The notes below the pieces were generated by a model that ran no database searches, was not told the DNA's origin, and saw only the letters and a program-made list of their open reading frames with translations. From positions 1 to 64,000 of the forward strand of contig NZ_JALKAP010000014.1 of the NCBI RefSeq assembly GCF_023016045.1: DNA of 64,000 nucleotides, given 5' to 3'. The stretch is from Marinobacter sp. S6332 (lineage in GTDB: Bacteria > Pseudomonadota > Gammaproteobacteria > Pseudomonadales > Oleiphilaceae). Below are positions 30,021 to 38,644 of the stretch, piece by piece; position 1 is the stretch's first letter, and the number at the start of each line of letters is the position of its first letter. The position numbers and the translations under genes were made by a program.

Positions 30021-31458
30021 AACAACCAATCCGCCGCTCGCGTTTCAAGTACCGGAAATGCGCCGGATTCGCCACATTCACTTTGTGGGTATTGGTGGTG
30101 CTGGCATGAGCGGTATTGCCGAGGTGCTAAAAAACCAAGGCTACGATGTGTCTGGTTCAGACCTGAAAGAAGGTGTGGTTACTAACCGACTTAAAGCCAT
30201 GGATATTGAAATTCACATCGGTCATAGGGCAGAGAACAGCGCGAAAGCTGATGTGGTTGTTGTGTCTTCCGCTGTTGCATCGGATAACCCGGAAATGGTA
30301 TCCGCCCGTAGCCGACGGGTGCCCATTGTGCCCAGAGCAGAAATGCTGGCCGAAATTATGCGTTATCGCCACGGCATTGCTGTTGCTGGAACCCACGGTA
30401 AGACAACGACCACCAGTTTGATTGCGTCGGTGCTCGGCGAAGCTGGGCTTGATCCGACATTTGTAATCGGTGGCAAGTTGAACAGTGCAGGCACCAATGC
30501 CAAGTTGGGCGGGTCCCGATATTTGGTTGCCGAGGCGGATGAGAGCGATGCCTCGTTCCTGCATCTAACGCCGACGGTGTCGGTAGTGACCAACATCGAA
30601 GCCGATCATATGGATACCTATGACGGCGACGTAGAAAAGCTTAAGCAGACGTTTGTGGATTTTCTCCACAACCTGCCGTTTTACGGGCTGGCTGTTATGT
30701 GCGTGGATGATGACTACGTGAACGAAATCATCCCCCGAATTTCCCGCGCCATCATCACTTATGGCATTAGCAATCCAGATGCTGATTATCGTGCCGAGCG
30801 CATAGTGACAGACGGCCTTAAAACACACTTTGTGGTTAAGCGACCGGGTGGACGTAGCGACCTTAACGTCGAACTAAAAATGCCGGGCCGTCACAATGTT
30901 TTGAACGCCCTCGCGGTGATTGCCGTCGCCACGGATGAAGGTGTTGCAGACGAAGCAATCTGTCGCGGGCTAGCTGTTTTTGCAGGGGTTGGACGCCGGT
31001 TTCAGGTTTACGGGGATTACCAAACGCCAAACGGCATCGTCACTCTGGTGGATGACTATGGCCACCACCCCACAGAAGTGGAAGCCGTCATTCGAGCTGC
31101 GCACGATGCCTGGCCAGGTCGCCGATTAGTGATGCTGTATCAGCCTCACAGGTTTAGTCGTACTCGTGATTTGTATGAAGATTTTGTACGGGTTCTATCA
31201 GAGGTCGACAGCCTTCTGCTTATGGATGTCTACTCCGCCGGTGAAGCTGCCGTGCCAGGCGCGGACGGAAGGGCGCTATGCCGGAGCATAAGGCAGCGCG
31301 GCAAAGTGGAACCTTTGTTTGTGGAAGACAATCGAGAAATAGAAAGCTTGCTGTCCAGCGTGCTGCAAGACGGCGACCTTTTGATTACCCAGGGTGCCGG
31401 GGATATCGGTGGCATAGCGATCCGGCTGGCGGAGCAAGGAGTGTTTTCAGGTGAGTGA
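30013..31458 (+). CDS. murC: UDP-N-acetylmuramate:L-alanine ligase
   Basis: MurC adds the first amino acid to UDP-MurNAc. The 481-residue protein has [18 protein letters not shown] at the N terminus, the ATP loop [37 protein letters not shown] and [11 protein letters not shown]. It overlaps murG by 8 bp, and ddlB starts inside its last 8 bp. Confidence 0.97.
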   Translation: MAETTNPPLAFQVPEMRRIRHIHFVGIGGAGMSGIAEVLKNQGYDVSGSDLKEGVVTNRLKAMDIEIHIGHRAENSAKADVVVVSSAVASDNPEMVSARSRRVPIVPRAEMLAEIMRYRHGIAVAGTHGKTTTTSLIASVLGEAGLDPTFVIGGKLNSAGTNAKLGGSRYLVAEADESDASFLHLTPTVSVVTNIEADHMDTYDGDVEKLKQTFVDFLHNLPFYGLAVMCVDDDYVNEIIPRISRAIITYGISNPDADYRAERIVTDGLKTHFVVKRPGGRSDLNVELKMPGRHNVLNALAVIAVATDEGVADEAICRGLAVFAGVGRRFQVYGDYQTPNGIVTLVDDYGHHPTEVEAVIRAAHDAWPGRRLVMLYQPHRFSRTRDLYEDFVRVLSEVDSLLLMDVYSAGEAAVPGADGRALCRSIRQRGKVEPLFVEDNREIESLLSSVLQDGDLLITQGAGDIGGIAIRLAEQGVFSGE

Positions 31459-32425
31459 TTTGCAGCATCCCGCAGTCCCGGCGTACCAAGCCCAGCCAGA
31501 AGTTGTTCGGGCATTGGGGCGTGTGGCTGTTTTTATGGGCGGAGACTCAGCTGAGCGTGAAGTGTCTCTTAAAAGCGGCAAGGCGGTTCTTGCAGCTCTG
31601 GTGTCTGCCGGTATAGACGCCTTTGCCATAGACGTTCAAGGCTGTTTGTTGAAAACAGTTGAGAACCCAGAATTCGATCGGGTTTTCATTGCCTTGCACG
31701 GCCGTGGTGGAGAAGACGGAACTCTACAAGCCATTTTGTCCCAAGCCGGTATTCCTTACACCGGAAGCGAAGTGATGGCGTCGTCTTTGGCGATGGACAA
31801 GTTGCGCACCAAGTACGTGTTTGCTGGCTGTGGTTTACCGACGCCAAAGTTTAAAACCATGTCGGCAGCGGATGAAGCGGAACAAATAGTTCAGGAGCTG
31901 CGCTCGCCTCTGAGTGTTAAGCCGTCCCGGGAAGGTTCCAGTATTGGCATTCGCAAAGTGCATAACGCTGTTGAGCTAGCTGAAGCCTTCGAGGCAGCGG
32001 CCGCACTGGATAGTTCAGTGCTGGTGGAAGAGTGGGTAGAAGGGCCGGAATTCACGGTCAGTTTGTTGCAGGACCGGGCTTTGCCAGCCATAGGGCTGAG
32101 CACAGACCATGTGTTCTATGACTATGACGCGAAATATCTCGCGGACGATACCCGCTACCGAATTCCCTGTGGCTTAGCGCCCGAGGATGAAGCGAGGCTG
32201 CAGAACCTTGCTTTAGAGGCGTTTCGAGTCGTGGGCTGCCGCACCTGGGGTCGGGTTGACATTATGCAGGATGCGGAGGGCGAGTTCTGGTTGCTGGAGG
32301 TGAATACCGTGCCGGGCATGACCGATCACAGCTTGGTGCCTATGTCTGCAAAAGCCGCAGGTATCAGCTTTGAAGAATTGGTTGTACGGATCCTTCTCGA
32401 CACACTGGAGGGTGCTAATGCTTGA
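31451..32425 (+). CDS. ddlB: D-alanine:D-alanine ligase B
   Basis: An ATP-grasp enzyme that joins two D-Ala for MurF. It is 324 residues: [45 protein letters not shown], and at the C terminus [19 protein letters not shown] with the metal and substrate residues. The start is GTG, inside the murC end. About 20 N-terminal residues precede the conserved core, so a slightly later start cannot be excluded. Confidence 0.95.
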   Translation: MSDLQHPAVPAYQAQPEVVRALGRVAVFMGGDSAEREVSLKSGKAVLAALVSAGIDAFAIDVQGCLLKTVENPEFDRVFIALHGRGGEDGTLQAILSQAGIPYTGSEVMASSLAMDKLRTKYVFAGCGLPTPKFKTMSAADEAEQIVQELRSPLSVKPSREGSSIGIRKVHNAVELAEAFEAAAALDSSVLVEEWVEGPEFTVSLLQDRALPAIGLSTDHVFYDYDAKYLADDTRYRIPCGLAPEDEARLQNLALEAFRVVGCRTWGRVDIMQDAEGEFWLLEVNTVPGMTDHSLVPMSAKAAGISFEELVVRILLDTLEGANA

Positions 32426-33257
32426 AACACTGCTGATCCGGAGTCGGGCGATACCGTCCGAGCCTCCCCGGCGCCGGGGAGCAACGACTCTCGGGCCGGA
32501 GAAGGACCGGTTTGGAGTGTTGAAGCAGGTGTTGGCCGCAGTGCCTTGGCTGCAAGCAGGCATGGGTATCGCAATTTTGCTTGCGGCAGGCCTTGTACCC
32601 TGGGCAACCGGGAAAGTGCTGGGCGCTATGGACCAGCAAATTCTGGCCATTGATGTGAATGGTGAGTTTGTCGGGGATAGCCGCGTTGCTTTTGAACGCC
32701 AAGCCGGAAACTGGATCGGCAAGAGCTATTTTTCGACGGACCTTTCGGACATCAAGACCGACCTTGAAAAGCGGCCATGGATAGAATCGGTCGCGGTACG
32801 CCGCGTATGGCCCGATCGTCTGGAGATCAACATACGGGAGAAAAAGCCTCTAGCGTATTGGACAGACGGACGTTTGGTCAGTCGCACTGGGGAGCTATTT
32901 ATGCCACCCAACCCCGATGTGGCGGGGAGATTGCCGCAACTCGCAGGGCCGGATGAGCGCGTGCGCGATGTGATCAGCATGGCCCGCACTATGAGCGACA
33001 AACTGGTGGCCCACGGTTTGGGTTTTTCCGGGCTGGAGTTGGAACAGCGTGGAGCTTGGACGCTTCGCCTCTCAAACGGAATTGAAGTGGTGCTCGGTCG
33101 GGATCAAGTTGCAAAGCGCTTTGAGCGTTTTATTACAGTTTATGAAAACCGGCTGATATCTCGGTCGGACGAAGTTAGCCGGGTAGATGCGCGCTACACC
33201 AATGGTGTAGCCGTTCAGTGGAAGCAGGTTCAGGCTGCTTCCGGCCCGAAAACATAG
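32418..33257 (+). CDS. ftsQ: cell division protein FtsQ
   Basis: FtsQ is the bitopic hub of the FtsQLB complex. The 279-residue protein has a basic cytoplasmic tail, one transmembrane helix (about 48-66), a POTRA domain (AIDVNGEFVGDSR...KSYFSTDLSDIKTDLEKRPWIESVAVRRVWPD, given here in pieces) and the C-terminal beta domain. The ATG at 32418 has GGAGGG upstream and overlaps ddlB by 8 bp, so I prefer it to an ATG 48 bp earlier. Confidence 0.94.
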   Translation: MLETLLIRSRAIPSEPPRRRGATTLGPEKDRFGVLKQVLAAVPWLQAGMGIAILLAAGLVPWATGKVLGAMDQQILAIDVNGEFVGDSRVAFERQAGNWIGKSYFSTDLSDIKTDLEKRPWIESVAVRRVWPDRLEINIREKKPLAYWTDGRLVSRTGELFMPPNPDVAGRLPQLAGPDERVRDVISMARTMSDKLVAHGLGFSGLELEQRGAWTLRLSNGIEVVLGRDQVAKRFERFITVYENRLISRSDEVSRVDARYTNGVAVQWKQVQAASGPKT

Positions 33258-33293
33258 AAACAGTAAATTCAGACCTACGGTTTGGTGGAACAC

Positions 33294-34529
33294 ATGTCAT
33301 CGGTTGAAACGGAAAACATGATTGTCGGCCTCGATATCGGAACCTCGAAAGTGGTTGCGATCGTCGGCAAACGCAAAATGGACGGAACCATTGAGGTGGT
33401 GGGTATAGGTTCCCATCCGTCCCGCGGGCTCAAACGGGGCGTGGTGGTGAACATCGAAACCACGGTTCAGGCAATCCAGCGGGCAGTTGAGGAAGCTGAA
33501 TTGATGGCCGGTTGCCGTATTCACTCTGTGTATGCAGGGATTGCGGGCAGCCATATAAAGAGCCTTAACTCTCACGGCATTGTCGCCATTCGTGATAGGG
33601 AAGTTACTCAGGCAGATATCGACCGGGTGATTGATGCGGCGCAGGCAGTTGCCATTCCAGCGGATCAAAAAATCCTGCACATCTTGCCGCAGGAATTCGT
33701 GATTGATAACCAAGAAGGCATCAAAGAGCCCATGGGTATGTCGGGTGTCCGTCTTGAGGCAAAGGTGCATCTCGTTACCTGTGCCGTCAATGCTGCCCAA
33801 AATATTGAAAAGTGTATTGGCCGCTGCGGCCTAGAGGCTGACGATATTATCTTGGAGCAGCTGGCTTCTAGCCACGCGATCCTTACAGACGACGAAAAAG
33901 AACTCGGTGTTTGCGTTGTGGACATGGGCGGAGGTACCACCGACATCGCTGTGTTCACCGGCGGCGCCATACGCCACACAGCTGTAATCCCGATTGCAGG
34001 TGATCAAGTTACTAACGACATAGCGATGGCGTTACGCACCCCTACGCAGAATGCTGAAGAAATCAAAATCAAATACGCGTGTGCTTTGACGCAGTTGGCG
34101 GGTGCCGATGAAACCATCAAGGTGCCTAGTGTAGGTGACCGAGCACCCCGTGATCTTTCACGGCAGGCGCTGGCAGAGGTTGTTGAGCCGCGCTACGAGG
34201 AGCTGTTTACCCTCGTGCAGTCAGAGTTGCGTCGGTCAGGATTCGAAGACCTGATTCCCGCTGGCATCGTGATAACCGGCGGATCCTCAACCATGGAAGG
34301 GGTGGTGGAATTGGCTGAAGAAATCTTCCACATGCCGGTACGGTTGGCGTGTCCACACGCAGTCTCCGGTATGACAGAAGTCGTTAATAACCCCATCTAC
34401 GCCACTGGCGTCGGGTTGTTGATACACGGTTTCCGGCAAATGGATCTTGGTCGGGCACCGGTGCTCAAGGGTGAAGATGCACCCTCGCTGTTAGAGCGCA
34501 TGAAAGCCTGGTTTACCGGTCATTTCTGA
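33294..34529 (+). CDS. ftsA: cell division protein FtsA
   Basis: FtsA is the actin-like protein that anchors FtsZ to the membrane. The 411-residue protein shows the phosphate-1 motif MIVGLDIGTSKVVAIVG, the 1C domain, VVDMGGGTTDIAVFTGG (phosphate 2), ITGGSSTMEG (adenosine) and a C-terminal amphipathic helix (SLLERMKAWFTGHF) for membrane binding. The ATG at 33294 is preceded by GGTGGA; a TTG at 33282 is possible but less likely. Confidence 0.97.
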   Translation: MSSVETENMIVGLDIGTSKVVAIVGKRKMDGTIEVVGIGSHPSRGLKRGVVVNIETTVQAIQRAVEEAELMAGCRIHSVYAGIAGSHIKSLNSHGIVAIRDREVTQADIDRVIDAAQAVAIPADQKILHILPQEFVIDNQEGIKEPMGMSGVRLEAKVHLVTCAVNAAQNIEKCIGRCGLEADDIILEQLASSHAILTDDEKELGVCVVDMGGGTTDIAVFTGGAIRHTAVIPIAGDQVTNDIAMALRTPTQNAEEIKIKYACALTQLAGADETIKVPSVGDRAPRDLSRQALAEVVEPRYEELFTLVQSELRRSGFEDLIPAGIVITGGSSTMEGVVELAEEIFHMPVRLACPHAVSGMTEVVNNPIYATGVGLLIHGFRQMDLGRAPVLKGEDAPSLLERMKAWFTGHF

Positions 34530-34624
34530 CGGTGCCGGGAAAGCAGTAAACGAAGGTATCTCGAAAATACAATCTCGAATAAACAGCCTGGAACAAGGCT
34601 GAAACAGCACGAAGGAGAAGGGGA

Positions 34625-35782
34625 ATGTTTGAACTTGTCGATAATGTCCAACAAAACGCTGTCATTAAAGTTGTCGGTGTTGGCGGAGGCGGTGGTAACG
34701 CCGTGCGTCATATGCTTAACAGCGACATTGAGGGTGTAGAGTTTATCTGCGCCAATACAGATGCTCAGGCGCTGACCGATTTGGACGCGCGCCAGATCAT
34801 CCAATTGGGTGGCAACATCACCAAAGGTTTGGGGGCTGGGGCTAACCCTGAAATTGGCCGCCAATCTGCTCTTGAAGATCGCGACCGCATCGCCGAAGCC
34901 ATCAAAGGCGCAGACATGGTGTTCATCACCGCTGGCATGGGCGGCGGTACGGGCACTGGTGCAGCGCCTGTTGTTGCTGAAGTGGCCCGGGAAATGGGCA
35001 TCCTGACCGTTGCCGTGGTGACCAAGCCTTTCACCTTTGAAGGCGGCAAGCGTATGAGCTTGGCCGAAGAAGGACTCAGGGAGCTTGAAGAGTGTGTTGA
35101 TTCGTTGATCACCATTCCCAACGAGAAGTTGCTAGCGGTTCTGGGTAAAAAGACCAGTCTGCTGGATGCTTTTGCTGCCGCGAATGACGTTCTGCTTGGT
35201 GCCGTTCAAGGTATTGCTGATCTGATCACCCGAAACGGTATGATCAACGTCGACTTTGCTGATGTTAAAACGGTTATGTCCGAAATGGGTATGGCGATGA
35301 TGGGTACTGCACGCGCTACCGGCGAAAACCGTGCACGAGAAGCGGCCGAAGCGGCGATTCGCAGCCCGCTGCTGGAAGACGTCAACTTGCAAGGCGCCAA
35401 GGGCATTCTGGTCAATATCACTGCCGGTATGGACCTCAATCTGGGCGAATTCTCCGAGGTTGGCGATATTGTGCGTGAGTTTGCATCGGACTCTGCAACG
35501 GTTGTTGTGGGTACCGTAATCGATCCGGAAATGACTGAAGAGTTGAAAGTAACGGTTGTTGCCACAGGTCTTGGCGGAGATCGCGAAAAGCCGACCAAAG
35601 TCGTTGATAACACCCGTACTCTGGATGGCAAGACGGATTACAATCAGCTGGATCGCCCAGCAATCCTGCGTCGTCGTGCGGTATCAAACGGCAATGTAGC
35701 GATTGATCAGAGCAAAGAAAGCGAAGAGCAGGGTGTCGACTATCTCGATATTCCCGCGTTCCTTCGCAGACAGGCTGACTGA
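34625..35782 (+). CDS. ftsZ: cell division protein FtsZ
   Basis: FtsZ is the tubulin-like GTPase that forms the Z ring. It is 385 residues, with the GTP-binding tubulin signature GGGTGTG at 106-112, the catalytic T7 loop NVDFADVK (Asp210, Asp213), a linker from about 318, and the C-terminal peptide [14 protein letters not shown] that binds FtsA and ZipA. A strong AAGGAG site precedes the ATG. The 95-bp gap from ftsA holds a TACAAT (34568-34573) and a repeated TCTCGAA, so an internal promoter is possible. Confidence 0.98.
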   Translation: MFELVDNVQQNAVIKVVGVGGGGGNAVRHMLNSDIEGVEFICANTDAQALTDLDARQIIQLGGNITKGLGAGANPEIGRQSALEDRDRIAEAIKGADMVFITAGMGGGTGTGAAPVVAEVAREMGILTVAVVTKPFTFEGGKRMSLAEEGLRELEECVDSLITIPNEKLLAVLGKKTSLLDAFAAANDVLLGAVQGIADLITRNGMINVDFADVKTVMSEMGMAMMGTARATGENRAREAAEAAIRSPLLEDVNLQGAKGILVNITAGMDLNLGEFSEVGDIVREFASDSATVVVGTVIDPEMTEELKVTVVATGLGGDREKPTKVVDNTRTLDGKTDYNQLDRPAILRRRAVSNGNVAIDQSKESEEQGVDYLDIPAFLRRQAD

Positions 35783-35824
35783 TTATCGAGTTCGGCTGAC
35801 AGCCAACGGCTTGATTGTGTAGGG

Positions 35825-35878
35825 TTTACGCAATATCAACTCGCGTAAATGGTACTCAGTCGTATTTTTTGATATTCT
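35825..35878 (+). promoter_or_regulatory. candidate lpxC promoter with palindrome
   Basis: TTTACGC (35825-35831) and GCGTAAA (35843-35849) form a perfect 7-bp inverted repeat with an 11-bp spacer. It lies just upstream of a -10-like TATTCT at 35873-35878. The -35 region (TGGTAC) is poor. This would allow lpxC to be read separately from ftsZ. Confidence 0.35.
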
Positions 35879-35931
35879 GCGCGCAAGTTTTTGTTTAGAA
35901 TATCGCCAATTTTTTACGGAATAACGAACCG

Positions 35932-36849
35932 ATGATCAGACAACGGACACTTAAAAACACGATCCGTGCTACGGGAGTTGGGCTGCACTCAGGGGAAAAG
36001 GTTTACCTTACCCTCAAGCCCGCGCCGATAGATTCGGGAATCATTTTCCGCCGCACCGATCTCGACCCTGTGGTCGAAATTCTGGCCTGCGCTGAAAATG
36101 TGGGTGAGACCATGCTGTCCACGACGCTGGTAAAAGACGGTGTCCGTGTGGCGACAATAGAGCATTTGTTGTCTGCCATGGCTGGTCTCGGTATCGATAA
36201 CTGTTATGTGGAACTGAGCGCTGCTGAAGTGCCGATCATGGACGGCTCCGCCGGCCCGTTCGTCTTTCTGCTGCAGTCTGCTGGCATTGCCGAGCAAGAA
36301 GCTGCCAAGCGATTCATTCGCATCAAGCGAGAAGTGACCATTGAAGAAGGCGACAAGAAGGCTACCTTCCTGCCGTTTGAAGGCTTCAAAGTGAGCTTCG
36401 GCATCGACTTTGATCACCCTGTGTTCAAAGGTCGTGCCCAGACTGCGACTGTAGATTTTTCAAGCACGTCTTTCGTGAAGGAAGTCAGTCGCGCAAGAAC
36501 TTTCGGGTTTATGCGTGATATTGAAAAGCTGCGGGCAATGAATCTGGCGCTGGGTGGCAGTGTAGACAACGCCATTGTGGTAGACGACTACAAAATCCTG
36601 AACGAAGACGGTCTTCGTTACGAGGATGAGTTCGTCAAACACAAAGTACTGGACGCGATTGGGGACTTGTACCTGTTGGGCAATAGCCTGATTGGTGAGT
36701 TCCGTGGTATCAAGTCCGGTCACGATCTGAACAATAAGCTACTGCGCAAGCTCAGGGCAGAAGAGGATGCATGGGAGGTGGTTACCTTTGATGACAAAGA
36801 AACCGCGCCCATCTCTTACATGAAGCCCGTGCTAGCCGTGCCAGCTTAA
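35932..36849 (+). CDS. lpxC: UDP-3-O-acyl-N-acetylglucosamine deacetylase
   Basis: LpxC is a zinc enzyme that catalyses the committed step of lipid A synthesis. The 305-residue protein shows [11 protein letters not shown] at the N terminus, the zinc-binding [12 protein letters not shown] (His78), and the [15 protein letters not shown] block that gives the other His and Asp ligands. It has the normal length and closes the dcw cluster. No obvious intrinsic terminator is seen before the convergent dciA gene, only a short CCAGC/GCTGG stem at 36840-36855. Confidence 0.97.
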   Translation: MIRQRTLKNTIRATGVGLHSGEKVYLTLKPAPIDSGIIFRRTDLDPVVEILACAENVGETMLSTTLVKDGVRVATIEHLLSAMAGLGIDNCYVELSAAEVPIMDGSAGPFVFLLQSAGIAEQEAAKRFIRIKREVTIEEGDKKATFLPFEGFKVSFGIDFDHPVFKGRAQTATVDFSSTSFVKEVSRARTFGFMRDIEKLRAMNLALGGSVDNAIVVDDYKILNEDGLRYEDEFVKHKVLDAIGDLYLLGNSLIGEFRGIKSGHDLNNKLLRKLRAEEDAWEVVTFDDKETAPISYMKPVLAVPA

Positions 36850-36860
36850 GGCTGGATGCC

Positions 36861-37307
36861 TTAATCCCGGACGTGGCTTGCGAGTTTTTCGAGAACCTCG
36901 CGTAATTTTTTGTCCTTCGTGTGCTCGGCTTCTTCTTTGAGGAGTCGGGCATTTTCTTTGCTAAGCACTAACTTTTTAACCGGTCGTTTTTCGCTAAACC
37001 GGGGCGGTACAACCTTTACTTTGAGCTTCCACACAAAGCGGAACAGTTCGTTTTCCCGCAATTTTTCCATGATTTCATGCTGGCGGAAGCGGATTTGACT
37101 TGCCTTTCCGGCGCTTTCCGCAGAGAGGGTCAGCTCACCCTCCAAACAACATACAAAGCGGGTGCCTTCCATTAATGCTGGCGGTAGTGAAGCTATAACC
37201 TCTTCTTCCGCTTTACTGTGGGTGCGGGCTTTTGCGACCAACTCCCTTAGCCCTGGCGTTTTACCTAGGTTGTCGAAGGTCAGTTTTTGTTCACTTTTTC
37301 GCTTCAT
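36861..37307 (-). CDS. dciA: DciA family replicative helicase loader (DUF721)
   Basis: DciA is the helicase operator used by bacteria that lack DnaC; it interacts with DnaB. The 148-residue protein is basic with an N-terminal DUF721 domain (KLTFDNLGKTPGLRELV... VCCLEGELTLSAESAGKASQIRFR, given in pieces) and a charged helical C terminus. The place between lpxC and an M23 peptidase/secA is the same as in Pseudomonas, which supports the call. The sequence of the family is poorly conserved, so confidence is moderate. Confidence 0.8.
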   Translation of the reverse strand: MKRKSEQKLTFDNLGKTPGLRELVAKARTHSKAEEEVIASLPPALMEGTRFVCCLEGELTLSAESAGKASQIRFRQHEIMEKLRENELFRFVWKLKVKVVPPRFSEKRPVKKLVLSKENARLLKEEAEHTKDKKLREVLEKLASHVRD

Positions 37308-37537
37308 GCGGCGTTTTCTTCTCGACGATTAGCTTAACGATTGGTTACACTTCTGCACGTTTCGTGCGTAGCACCATAGCTGATCTTGTTTTACCTTGTT
37401 GTAAATAAGTATGTCTACCGGGCGCTACGATTTATTAGTACGTAGTTGTTGCTAAGGATGGCAAACCCACTCGGAACATTCCGGGCTGCGACACTACAGG
37501 AGATGGTTGCAGTTCTTAAATGAAGTCAGACAACATT

Positions 37538-38476
37538 ATGAATATCATTCTTGTTGGCAAAAGCCACGGCAAGTCCCGTGTGCTGGCGCTCAATGCCGTT
37601 ACTGTTGCTGCCTGTTGCTTTGTTTTGATTGCGCTGGTAGCCGCGGCCAGCTGGGCGGGATATAGCGCTGCAATAGGCCAGACGAAAGGCCATGAAGAGC
37701 CAACGGATTCCGAGCTGGTAGCCCATTGGCAAAATGAGTTGGGCAAGCAGAAAACGGAGTTGGCCAGTCTTCAGCAGAATGTTCAGGATCAGGTGGATGC
37801 GCTCACGCTGCGTCTTGGCCAGATTCAGGGTCGCTTGTTGCGCTTAGATGCCTTAGGTCAGCGCTTTGTTGAGTCTGGTCTAGTTGCCAGTGATGAGTTC
37901 GATTTCAATCAGCCAGCGGCGGTGGGTGGCCCTGAAGACTCGCTCCCTGCCGACTCTTTCTCTGCTCCCGAGTTGACTCGGATGATTGATGAATTAGAGC
38001 GAAAGATGCTGGATCGCGAACAACAATTGCGCCTTCTGGATCAGGTTTCTTCCCGCCAAAAACTTGAAGACGAACTGTATTTGGAGGGGCGTCCGATCAC
38101 TTGGGGGTGGTTGTCCTCGCGCTATGGCTATCGTTCCGACCCATTTACCGGCAAGCGTACCTGGCACGCAGGCGTTGACCTCGCGGGTAAAGAAGGCAGC
38201 GACATTATTTCAGTGGCGGGCGGCGTAGTTACCTATGCCTCCGAGCGCAACGGTTATGGAAATCTGGTTGAAGTAGACCATGGCGACGGCCTTGTTACCC
38301 GCTACGCCCACTGCAAGACCATTGAAGTGCAAGTAGGTGATGTGATCCAGAAGGGGCAAGTACTGGCGCTTATGGGGAGCACTGGCCGCTCTACTGGGCC
38401 TCACGTGCACTTTGAAGTTATCCGTAACGGAAAAAGTGAAAATCCGGAAACTTACATTAAAAGAGCCAGCCGTTAA
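37538..38476 (+). CDS. M23 family peptidase (LytM domain), membrane-anchored
   Basis: A predicted periplasmic peptidoglycan endopeptidase. The 312-residue protein has one N-terminal transmembrane helix (about 22-45), a coiled coil (ELGKQKTELASLQQNVQDQV; another near DELERKMLDREQQ) and a C-terminal M23 domain. Zinc ligands are present: His and Asp in TWHAGVDLAG and His-X-His in GPHVHFEVI. The enzyme is therefore probably active, unlike the EnvC-type activators. It lies between dciA and secA as in Pseudomonas. Start: the ATG at 37538 matches the conserved MNIILVGK beginning, though an ATG at 37520 is possible; neither has a good ribosome site. Confidence 0.9.
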   Translation: MNIILVGKSHGKSRVLALNAVTVAACCFVLIALVAAASWAGYSAAIGQTKGHEEPTDSELVAHWQNELGKQKTELASLQQNVQDQVDALTLRLGQIQGRLLRLDALGQRFVESGLVASDEFDFNQPAAVGGPEDSLPADSFSAPELTRMIDELERKMLDREQQLRLLDQVSSRQKLEDELYLEGRPITWGWLSSRYGYRSDPFTGKRTWHAGVDLAGKEGSDIISVAGGVVTYASERNGYGNLVEVDHGDGLVTRYAHCKTIEVQVGDVIQKGQVLALMGSTGRSTGPHVHFEVIRNGKSENPETYIKRASR

Positions 38477-38527
38477 TTTTGTAGATGTTATCCGGCCTTC
38501 TTTAAGCCCCGCCAGCCGTATCAACCC

Positions 38528-38607
38528 CCTTATTTTGCATAGGATAGCTCCTTAACGCCGGGTATGTGAGCTCTGCCTTTTGTACTCCTGCAAAATAAGG
38601 TTAGAAT
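38528..38607 (+). promoter_or_regulatory. candidate secA promoter with 12-bp inverted repeat
   Basis: TTGTAC (38580-38585) and TAGAAT (38602-38607), 16 bp apart, could be a promoter. CCTTATTTTGCA (38528-38539) is repeated in inverted form as TGCAAAATAAGG at 38589-38600, exactly inside the promoter spacer. The 49-bp gap between the arms is too long for a simple operator but suits DNA looping or an RNA stem in read-through transcripts. Confidence 0.4.
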
Positions 38608-38644
38608 GCTGGCTTCCTCCGTTCAATCAAAGAAGCTGTAGTCT

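Noticed and set aside
36840..36855. CCAGC/GCTGG stem between lpxC and dciA as terminator
   Set aside because: Only 5 bp and no T run on either strand.
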